Shown: positions 59,023 through 64,000 of the stretch, piece by piece
Layout: every line of letters starts with the position of its first letter
Position numbering within the stretch: the first letter of the stretch is position 1
Notes under the pieces: generated by a model
Told to the model about the DNA's origin: nothing
Database searches by the model: none
What the model saw: only the letters and a program-made list of their open reading frames with translations
From: Drosophila persimilis
Lineage: Eukaryota > Arthropoda > Insecta > Diptera > Drosophilidae
Reading direction: 5' to 3'
DNA: 64,000 nucleotides
Assembly (NCBI RefSeq): GCF_003286085.1
Contig: NW_020825359.1
Location: 99,501-163,500, forward strand
Program-made: the position numbers and the translations under genes

Positions 59023-61050
59023 TTCCACCACGAGGCCAATCTGTCGAACCTCTCCGCCATGAGCTCGAACACCTCCATTAGCGAGGACTCCTGCCAGACC
59101 ATCATCACGACCTGTGCCCAGGTGCACTCCGAACAGAGCCCGCTCAAGGACATGCAAATGCTGGGCATGGCCCAGGAGGAGCTGCCACTGCCGCCGCCGA
59201 TGGAGCTTCCCCCGTACCCGAGTCCCCCGCACTCCGTTTGCCACTCGCGGCAGGCCAGCGAGGACTTCCCGCCGCCGCCGCCACCCGAGCTCGATCTGGA
59301 GCCGCTGAACCAGCAGCTCAGCCAGCTGCAGCAGCTGGAGGCGGCCAACAAGCAGCAGCGCCAACAGCAGCTGGACTCGCTCGAGGGCACCACCAGCATC
59401 CTGGCCCAGCTGCAGCAGCGCCAGCATCTGCTCAAGCTGCGCAAGGAGCAGACGGGAGCAGGCGCCGGCGGCGACGCCACTTGGCTGAAGGAGCTGCAGG
59501 CCAAGCAGTCCGCCGACCTGCGCACGATGCAGCGCAAGCTGGAGGCCTCCTCCCCCAGCAGTGTCCGCGATCTGGCGCACCGGTTCGAGCAGACGGCCAC
59601 CATCCGGTCGTACGCTTCGCAGGAGCTGCTGGCGCAGCCCCAGCCCCGCACCCAGATGAACGGCCTACCCAGCCAGGCGAAGCTGGACGCCGATGAGGTG
59701 GACTGTGCGGGACCAGTGCGTGCCTCCCTCCAGCTGCCCCATCAGCTGATGCTGCCCAAGCCCAAGTACGAGATGTCGCAGTCCCAGATCGCCGAGGAGA
59801 TCCGCGAGGTGGAGCTCCTCAACTCGATGGTGCAGCAGACGCTCAACCAAAGTGCCGCCGCTGGCGCAGGAGCTGCTGTGGGTGTGGGCGTGGGGGTGGG
59901 TGGAGGCGCCCCACCAAAGCGGGTGAAGAAGAAGAGCGTGTCGTTCTGTGACCAGGTGATCCTTGTGGCAACCGCCGGCAACGAAGAGGACGATGACTTC
60001 ATACCCAACCCGATACTGGAGCGCGTCCTGCGCACCGCACAGCACCCGAACGAGAAGGTAACGGCCCAGATGATCCAGCAGCAGCAGCAGAACATGCTCC
60101 GACTGCAGACGGAGCCACAGCCCAGACAACAGCAGCAGCAGCAGCAGCAACAATTGCAGCTGCAACATCAAGTGCAGCAACAGCAGCCCTCTCCCATGCT
60201 GGGAAGACCAGCGGCAACGGACATGCAGCGATATGTGCAGAGAATGCAACAGCAGCAACAACAGCAGCAACAGCAGCAACAGCAGCAACAGCAACAGCAA
60301 CAACAGCAGGAGATGTACCGCCAGCAGCAGCAACAGCATCGCACTAGCATGAGTGGCATCGTCAACCAGCAACATTTGCAACTGCAACAGCAACAGCAGC
60401 AGCAGCAACAGCAGCAGCAGCAGATCGATTCCCAGTACACCAGCATGCACCGGCCACTGCATCATGCCCATCTTCTACCCCAAAGCTACTCAGTGCAACT
60501 GCAGAAACACCAGCAACAGCTGCAACAGCAGCACCAACAGGCATCGCCGCAACTGAGCCTGGGATACTTCAGCAGTGGTCAGGCAGCGGCCAACGAACAG
60601 GTGCCACTGCCATCGCCTTATCAGCGAGTGCCCCTGCCACATGGCTACCAGCCCCCTGGCGGACCCTACTACCCCTTGGCAGCCCAACAGCAGCAGCAGC
60701 AGCAGCAGCCGCAACAGCTGATTATTGCCAATGGAAAACCTGCCCAGAAGAAGGTCAGCTTCGAGCCAGGGACCAAGGGCGAAGCCGACTGCCTGCCACC
60801 GCCACCGCCGCCGCCCCAAACGAAGCTGGCCCTGCAGAATGGTCTGCCCGAGTCGGCCAGCCCAGGAGCTGCCGGCTCGGCCCCGGCGGCCATCACTGCC
60901 ATACCCACCCGCGTCTACAACAATGCCATCGTGAAGGCCTCGGCCAAGGCCGTGGAGTGCAATCTGTGCCGCAAGCGCCACGTGATCGCGCCAGCCGTCT
61001 ACTGCACGAACTGCGAGTACTATCTGCAGATGCTGAACCAGCGCAGATGA
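24508..61050 (+). CDS. ec: Echinus, USP53/USP54-type ubiquitin-protease homologue (Cys-box isoform, 1814 aa)
   Basis: Coding exons 24508-24825, 45537-45629, 55380-55673, 56234-56362 and 56440-61050 all join in phase 0. The start ATG is 11 nt into an exon whose acceptor ends at 24496. The USP fold occupies about residues 85-395. The Cys box is [17 protein letters not shown] with C99. CGGQDCIFC and CKCG are probable metal-binding pairs. The His box is [11 protein letters not shown] with H357, followed by [12 protein letters not shown] (D374/D375). The long tail from one 4.6 kb exon is low-complexity: an MPMPMP run (57061-57113), Lys/Glu charged blocks, His and Pro runs and several poly-Gln tracts (58990-59024 and 60064-60720). 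It ends in a CxxC-x11-CxxC motif (C1785, C1788, C1800, C1803). Two KSVSF/KKVSF motifs are present. In D. melanogaster ec acts in pupal-eye cell sorting and interommatidial cell death (established knowledge). Identification rests on domain layout and memory of the gene region. Confidence 0.9.
24826..28119. other. First part of the 20.7 kb ec intron, no gene supported
   Basis: Starts with the donor GTAGGT at 24826 followed by three GGTCATA repeats. No convincing exon. A minus frame at 25604-25789 (62 codons from an ATG) has protein-like composition but no poly(A) signal or splice support. Contains short GGGGCA, CA and CAAGT runs. Confidence 0.45.
28120..28439 (-). CDS. Small two-exon gene, 82 aa, unknown function
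   Basis: Exon 1 is 28439-28413 (ATG, nine codons, MPNAVRQNL). The intron is 28412-28342 (71 nt, GTAATT...TTCGAG). Exon 2 is 28341-28120. The join keeps phase 0 and gives 82 residues, basic in the middle (GGKKVKI, LRR) and ending in a mixed aromatic tail ([19 protein letters not shown]). A minus-strand AATAAA at 28104-28099 lies 16 nt past the stop. The donor is non-consensus and the first exon is short, so the 5' end is uncertain; the 73-codon second exon is the better supported part. It lies antisense in the large ec intron. Confidence 0.4.
28440..31350. other. ec intron, no gene supported
   Basis: Holds a CAACAAG run (about 29107-29145), a GGGCT pentamer run (30329-30359), a GTGT run near 30431 and a CACAAGTGC run (about 30835-30885). 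No exon with codon structure and splice sites was seen. Confidence 0.45.
31351..31623 (-). CDS. Small basic protein, 90 aa, unknown function
   Basis: The ATG at 31623 opens a 90-residue frame to TAA at 31353-31351, without introns. The N-terminal half is Ser/Thr-rich ([20 protein letters not shown]), followed by AAAKRRSSS and a basic C-terminus ([14 protein letters not shown]). Codon third positions favour G/C and composition is natural across the whole frame. Its 5' end faces the tRNA-Pro gene about 200 bp away. No canonical AATAAA was found just downstream. No family recognised; it lies antisense in the ec intron. Confidence 0.45.
   Translation of the reverse strand: MHTFGSSEGHSTVTRMTMTSLSDQPPTTESRYPELDMPQYVAAAKRRSSSIVATTRDRITQRAPELPDRLQVHGHNQFVKAFSQFNLKRL
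31830..31901 (+). tRNA. tRNA-Pro (anticodon CGG)
   Basis: A 72 nt cloverleaf. Acceptor stem GGCTCGT pairs with ACGAGCC (31894-31900), discriminator C. Anticodon stem CTCGC/GCGAG, loop TTCGGGT with anticodon CGG at 31862-31864, and T arm CCGGG-TTCAACT-CCCGG. No intron, no encoded CCA. An oligo-T terminator starts within 5 nt of the 3' end. It lies in the large ec intron, between the 90-aa gene and the XPR1-type gene. Confidence 0.97.
32312..34557 (+). CDS. CG2901: XPR1-family SPX/EXS phosphate exporter, 660 aa
   Basis: Exons 32312-32380, 32446-33142, 33218-33928, 33991-34291 and 34353-34557 join in frame (661 codons including TAG). The SPX domain spans about residues 1-200: the start [20 protein letters not shown] is the family signature, and [15 protein letters not shown] carries the lysine cluster that binds inositol pyrophosphates in this family. 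Hydrophobic segments begin near residue 250, and the EXS domain covers about 390-610 ([42 protein letters not shown]-like [25 protein letters not shown]). The C-terminus [19 protein letters not shown] also fits. XPR1 proteins export phosphate across the plasma membrane. The length fits the family. It is nested, same strand, in the 20.7 kb ec intron. The symbol (D. melanogaster CG2901, which neighbours ec/CG2904) is from memory. Confidence 0.88.
33143..33217 (+). other. CG2901: 75 nt intron without stop codons in the XPR1-type gene
   Basis: Donor GTAGGT, acceptor TTTCTAG. Its length is a multiple of three and the frame through it is open, so retention would insert 25 residues just after the first membrane segment. 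Splicing gives LISYWRRPP, which fits the family better. Confidence 0.7.
34558..39748. other. 3' UTR of the XPR1-type gene, then ec intron
   Basis: AATAAA at 35211-35216 is the first clear poly(A) signal. The rest holds an AT-rich block (35200-35600), a GCT run (about 37414-37443), a CT run (37651-37686), a GGCTT run (38621-38650) and GAGAG-rich DNA at 39420-39530. No coding exon supported; a 126-codon + frame at 35473-35853 lies mostly in AT-rich repeat-like DNA. Confidence 0.45.
39749..39935 (+). promoter_or_regulatory. ec: Diverged tandem duplication upstream of an alternative ec start
   Basis: GCTCGAAATGTCCCAGTCG occurs at 39749-39767 and 39837-39855. It is followed in both copies by GAGAG..., AGAGGGAATT and a GAGC(T/C)GCCGTT block, so the unit is about 88 bp. 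It lies about 600-800 bp upstream of the ATG at 40541, with GAGAG runs just before it. An initiator-like TCAGTCG at 39958 follows. Enhancer or promoter function is an inference. Confidence 0.4.
40541..40708 (+). CDS. ec: Alternative first coding exon of ec (no Cys box)
   Basis: The ATG at 40541 opens 56 codons ([18 protein letters not shown], a Gln run at about 40591-40640, then [10 protein letters not shown]). It ends at a strong donor, AAG followed by GTAAGA. The exon ends in phase 0, exactly as needed for the 45537 exon, giving TCK joined to VLWHLDAF. The predicted protein of about 1764 residues would lack C99 and the whole Cys box while keeping the rest of the USP fold. About 600 nt of leader-like sequence with CAA/CA runs precedes the ATG. 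Confidence 0.65.
40709..45536. other. ec intron
   Basis: No exon seen. Contains TGATCGT/TGATCGA repeats (41519-41556), GGAGTC hexamers (42424-42447), and a perfect CCTG tetramer run (44701-44757). It ends in a CT-rich tract and acceptor TTGCAG at 45536. Confidence 0.5.
44701..44757. repeat. (CCTG)n microsatellite, about 14 copies
   Basis: Perfect tetranucleotide run in an ec intron. Confidence 0.95.
45798..46019 (+). CDS. ec: Candidate alternative last exon of ec, 73 codons
   Basis: An acceptor (TGCTCTACTAG, ending at 45797) lies 168 nt after the common exon 45537-45629 and opens exactly on a frame of 73 codons ending TAA 46017-46019. The phase is 0, matching the upstream exon. The peptide is Lys/Glu/Tyr-rich ([39 protein letters not shown]). 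AATAAA at 46143-46148 follows. Joined to the Cys-box exon it would give a protein of about 210 residues with the Cys box but no His box. Alternatives are an unrelated nested gene whose first exon I did not find, or a chance frame: the opposite strand is also open here (45995-45741). Confidence 0.35.
   Translation, partial: PSAGRFIDTRPKVCSIKFMRESHKNNAREYEFEICFKENSCSFEAVKYISYKTKKSQILHTSEYIHYSREIRL
46143..46148 (+). terminator. ec: Candidate internal poly(A) signal in ec
   Basis: AATAAA about 125 nt beyond the stop of the 45798-46019 exon. It would terminate a short transcript inside the ec gene. Confidence 0.3.
46149..50200. other. ec intron
   Basis: No coding exon supported. Contains a GGAGTC-type run (about 47025-47050), an ACATAGAT run (about 48280-48306) and a GCCCGA run (about 49379-49405). 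Confidence 0.45.
50200..50940 (+). promoter_or_regulatory. ec: Candidate non-coding leader exon inside ec
   Basis: Leader-like sequence (AAC/AAAG-rich, a CGTGCCGTACC run) ends in a consensus donor, GGC followed by GTAAGT, at 50941. The frame in phase with the downstream 55380 exon has a stop at 50839-50841 and no ATG after it, so this is not a coding exon for that join. It could be the first exon of another ec transcript or of an unrelated RNA. Confidence 0.25.
50941..54799. other. ec intron
   Basis: No coding exon supported with confidence. A 63-codon + frame from an ATG at 52711 is lysine-rich but has no clear transcript signals. Contains a CTGTAT run (about 52611-52632), a CTGGCT run (54018-54060) and a GGTGGAT run (54244-54280). 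The last 300 nt are probably the leader for the ATG at 54800. Confidence 0.4.
54800..55249 (+). CDS. ec: Alternative first coding exon of ec (proximal, no Cys box)
   Basis: The ATG at 54800 opens 150 codons: [15 protein letters not shown], a Ser-His run, Gln- and Ala/Pro-rich segments and an Asn-rich stretch (about 55153-55200), ending RDRCINAVI. The donor ATT followed by GTAAGT at 55250 is in phase 0 with the exon at 55380 (ELFQQL). The predicted protein of about 1827 residues would skip both the Cys-box exon and the CGGQDCIFC exon, so it would lack the N-terminal third of the USP fold. The preceding 300-400 nt contain an ATCGATA site (about 54519) and look like a promoter/leader. Confidence 0.7.
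55250..55379 (+). other. ec: Short ec intron
   Basis: GTAAGT to AAAACAG, 130 nt with a CT-rich tract near the acceptor. It is the join between the proximal first exon and the common exons. Confidence 0.75.
55897..55939. repeat. (GATCTTGGGT)n, four copies
   Basis: Four near-perfect 10 bp copies within the 560 nt ec intron 55674-56233. Confidence 0.85.
58990..60720 (+). repeat. ec: Coding CAG/CAA glutamine tracts of ec
   Basis: Several in-frame runs: about 58990-59024, 60127-60186, 60247-60312 (longest, over 20 Gln), 60382-60423 and 60688-60717. Mixed CAG and CAA codons indicate old tracts kept at the protein level rather than pure triplet expansion. Confidence 0.9.
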
Positions 61051-62003
61051 TGCACTCCCTCTGCGGGACATCGATTGTCTCTAGTGTAACTTTCTAGCCG
61101 TACATGGAAACTGTTAATCTCAAGCAACGCAATGCTGCCACGTCGCCCCTAAGGATCCCACGGGATGTAAATAGGTCGTAGGTCTAAGAGTAGGACTGGA
61201 GGAGAGAGGAGAGAGGAGAGTAAGGAGGTCCAGCTGAAGGAAGCTCGCTGCCAGGCGGAGGATGAACGTGACTGGAGGTCCCGCACAGTCCTTCTATGGT
61301 TCCACATGAGAAGTACCAACTGTGCCCCACCCGCCCCCTACACACACACAAACGCACACATCAATGTTCCCTGGCACACGCACACAAGCATATACGCACC
61401 AACGCCCCATATATACTTGCCCCCGAAACTAACACCAATTGTCGCTCCACATCGAACATCGATCAATGCATTCCCCAACAACATACCACCCCAGCCTGGC
61501 CGGCCCCCTCGCTACCACACTAACCGCATAAGTGTTTTTTTTGTACTATTCGAATATTATATCATACGTTTTTTAAATAATTTTATACGTATTTTGATAC
61601 ATTTTATTCATATGGTTAGCCAGAAGTTTGAAACTCAGTCGCTGAGCTTCCTTTTGCGAGCTGTTGTCCAACGACACTCGCATCTCTAAATTTTTTTCCA
61701 TACATTAGAGATATGTATGCATAGTTTTAAATTATTACATAACTATTTGATTTTGACTTTTTTTTTAATTTTCGTACTTAAATAGCATTTAACTACATTC
61801 AGAAGACGATTTTTTGAATTCTTTTTTGCATTTGAACGATTTTGTGTATTTATAGTTCTTAAGTCGACCTAATATACTATATTTAATGATTTTATAATGA
61901 TTTTTTTTTATACAATTTCTCTTTGCAGAAAACGAGTAACGAGAAAAGAGATGTCTGCATCCACAAAAAGAATGCTAAAGAATTATTTTTCTAAAAAAAT
62001 AAA
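61051..62003 (+). other. ec: 3' UTR of ec
   Basis: After TGA 61048-61050 there is a GAGAGGA run, a CACACA-rich stretch and then an AT-rich tail. The first clear AATAAA is at 61998-62003, giving a 3' UTR of about 950 nt. Confidence 0.6.
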
Positions 62004-62360
62004 TACAAAAATAAAAATAAAAACAATTGTTTTCTTATTTTGGCAGTGGATTTTATTTGTGATAGTATTACAAAAAACATTTTCATTTTAAGTAAAAGTT
62101 TTCATTTTTCAACTTGAACTGTAACGGAAACTGTTCACAGTGGCGCTGCGGAGCATTTCATGTAGCTGTCATGTAGAACTCCTGTAAAAAGTATGTAGAA
62201 ACTCCAGTTATGGTCGTATGACACTCAGCACGACATCTGATATACGACATTTTACATATCATGTAGATATCATGTAAATATCATGCCAGTTTATATAGCG
62301 AACATGTCGCTAACGAACTTACCGACTTAGATCCCAAGGTCCTCGACTCTGGTTCTGAAA

Positions 62361-62765
62361 GTCCTTTTTTCCGATGAGAGTCGATTGACAGGACTCTCCC
62401 GATCACAGAGAGACATGCCGCGGCCAGATCGGTCCGTAAATAGTCGAGATATTGCGTGCAGAAAATACCAGTATTTTATGCAAATCCAAGTCTTCGGAAG
62501 GCTATATCTCAGACAAATCGGGCCAGATCGGTGAAGGATCCACTCTCCCAGGATCGTGAGGGTCCAGACTGTCGACTGGCATCAAAATCTCGACTTCGAA
62601 AATGCGGCCGATTTTTTGAAAATTTAATGATGGTTACATCATGATTTTTTGCGAAAATCATGAAAAAATGGATGTCCCTTTTTCCGATGTCAGTCGATTG
62701 GCAGGACTCTCCCGATCACGCAGAGACATGGCGCGCCCATATCGGTCTATAAATTATCGAGATAT
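62361..62765. repeat. Two copies of a dispersed-repeat fragment
   Basis: A segment of about 92 bp (GTCC, T-run, CCGATG, a GTCGATTG block, GGACTCTCCCGATCAC, AGAGACATG, ATCGGTC, TAAAT, TCGAGATAT) occurs at 62361-62452 and again, diverged, at 62674-62765. A third weaker partial copy (AGATCGGTG, CTCTCCCAGGATCG) lies between. This is probably the internal part of a degraded mobile element; no coding capacity or terminal repeats were recognised. Confidence 0.6.
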
Positions 62766-63122
62766 AGCCAAAGAAAATATGAAAAAGTCGGCAATTTTTG
62801 TCGCAGGTTGAGGATTGTTTTTGTTCAACAACAAAAACCGCTGGAGAAAATTATTTTTTTCTAATTTTTGTTGTAGAGCAATTAACAACAATGACAGACT
62901 ACAACAAGCCATGTGGCCATGGCCCGATGTGATGACTTCCTGTGATCCCTTATCAAGGATCCAGAATATTTTTCCCAATCAAACATATTAGTATTTATTT
63001 ATTTATTTTATTGTTCGACAACGGAATCAAAAGAGTCCTCAACTAACTTATTTCTATCTTAAAAATAACAAAAAACAAAGAATTGCCAAATCATACATGA
63101 AATAGGAATAAGTCTATAATCA

Positions 63123-63553
63123 ACCGTCTGTTGGCTCCTTTCCCCTGGCAGGAGTCAAATCGCATCCCAGCAGCGCATTGGGATGGTGAAGAGTCCAACA
63201 GATGGGCTCATTACTGTCATAGTTGGTTTGGTGCAGATTAACCACAAAGGTTGCATGGGTCGTTAGGCTCCTGGCAGGCGTACTCGAGCCAATCCTTCTA
63301 AGGGGTTACAGATAAATATCGGAGCAGCAATGGTCCTTCCATCATAGAGGGAGCAGAGCTGCACGAGGCGAAATCTGGGAACTTTCTGGATTAGATCCCA
63401 GGCTCTTCGGCTCTGGCGTTCGGCTTTCGTCACGTCATCATGAGCCAAACGCCGCCGAATCAAAGGATGGGCTAGAGCTTCGAAACAAGTAAGTGAATTA
63501 GAATACGATTGTGGAATATATTTTAGAATATATCTTCCTCCACAGAGGACCTA
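63123..63553 (-). pseudogene. Minus-strand coding-like fragment with an apparent frameshift
   Basis: From a stop at about 63555, one minus frame stays open for 94 codons to TAA at 63265-63263. Its best part is RRRLAHDDVTKAERQSRRAW, IQKVPRFRLVQLCSLYDGRT and APIFICNP. A second frame then continues, overlapping, from about 63310 to 63123 (FVVNLHQTNYDSNEPICWTL, LLGCDLTPARGKEPTDG). The two frames together look like one reading frame broken by an indel. Minus-strand AATAAA motifs cluster near 62991-63012, where a transcript could end. Not recognised; it could be a decayed mobile element or host gene. Confidence 0.3.
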
Positions 63554-63811
63554 TGTACCCTACGCTTAGCCACAAACCGAGTTGTACTCGACTTCCCCCC
63601 GCCAAAAGGAGTCCCATCCAAGCATTACCGAGAGGTATTCGAGACAGACCGAGTCCAATCCCAGCCAGACAGAACCCTATCCCAGCTGGACAGAAGCGCA
63701 CCCCCTGCAAGATCCGTTCCTAACAAGCCATCGTCATCCTTCGACCTGGCCATCGACAACAAGGACTTTGCCTATGGCAACCAAAGGAGACCTACGCGGG
63801 CTGGACTCTAG
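63546..63811 (+). CDS. Plus-strand terminal coding exon, unknown product
   Basis: A good acceptor (CTTCCTCCACAG, ending at 63545) is followed by a frame of 88 codons to TAG 63809-63811 without an internal ATG, so an upstream exon would be needed. Visible pieces are DLCTLRLATNRVVLDFPPPK, KHYREVFETDRVQSQPDRTL and SFDLAIDNKDFAYGNQRRPT. AATAAA at 63930-63935 follows. A donor GTAAGT at 63489 lies 57 nt upstream, but the frame feeding it in this phase has a stop close by. Its 5' neighbour runs in the opposite direction (63123-63553). Possibly part of the same degraded element after an inversion. Confidence 0.3.
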
Positions 63812-64000
63812 ATGATCTCGTTGTTGTTAGGTTTAAGGATATACATATATTAGATAGTCCATATATTTAGATAGTAGATACAAATGTTTTGCACTTGTTT
63901 ATTTATTTATCCTAGGCTAAGTTATGATGAATAAAACTATTGAAAAATAATCCTTGCTGTATCCTGTTTCGGGGAAACTATTCCGATTAAAAACAGGAGT

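Noticed and set aside
56860..59580. 906-codon minus-strand open frame antisense to ec
   Set aside because: It is the complement of GC-rich, third-position-biased ec codons and CAG tracts. It consists of Leu/Gln/Arg/Gly-rich low complexity, has no start context or splice structure, and ec explains the region fully.
61100..64000. Possible roX1 non-coding RNA gene downstream of ec
   Set aside because: From memory roX1 lies near ec on the D. melanogaster X. I scanned this part for the GTTNTMCG roX box and its complement and found none, so if present it lies beyond the window.

Overview
This is an insect nuclear window, almost certainly Drosophila. Long GT-AG split genes, 60-75 nt introns, two eukaryotic tRNA genes with oligo-T terminators, CAG/CAA glutamine tracts and dense short tandem repeats all point that way. 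The long + strand gene that fills the right two thirds reads as echinus (ec), a USP53/USP54-type ubiquitin-protease homologue that lies on the X chromosome (Muller A) of D. melanogaster. The hexanucleotide runs (CAGATA, GGAGTC, CCATAG) suggest the obscura group, but that is only an inference.

Layout. 1-9.1 kb: the 3' exons of a + strand single-pass membrane protein whose transmembrane segment resembles the FNDC4/FNDC5 (irisin precursor) family. A small minus-strand membrane-protein gene (1813-2259) lies upstream of these exons, with a five-unit tandem array (2398-3227) directly upstream of it. A possible minus-strand terminal exon (6499-6712) sits in the last intron. 9.1-13.2 kb: no convincing gene. 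13.2-14.3 kb: a candidate non-coding leader exon ending in a consensus donor. 14.3-24.5 kb: intron-like DNA with a tRNA-Gln(CTG) and two short minus-strand genes.

24.5-61.05 kb: ec. The Cys-box exon (24508-24825) is followed by a 20.7 kb intron. That intron contains an XPR1-type SPX/EXS phosphate-exporter gene (32312-34557, five exons), a tRNA-Pro(CGG) and two further small minus-strand genes. The common exons are at 45537, 55380, 56234 and 56440-61050. Two more in-frame first coding exons (40541-40708 and 54800-55249) would give Echinus proteins without the catalytic cysteine. A candidate alternative last exon (45798-46019) would give a short protein without the catalytic histidine.

61.05-64 kb: ec 3' UTR, then dispersed-repeat DNA and two coding-like fragments of unknown origin in opposite orientations.

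Taken together, the window combines one very long host gene with alternative starts that control whether the active site is present, and a set of small genes in its introns that run almost entirely antisense to it. All exon boundaries come from reading splice signals and reading-frame phase by eye. No database search was possible.
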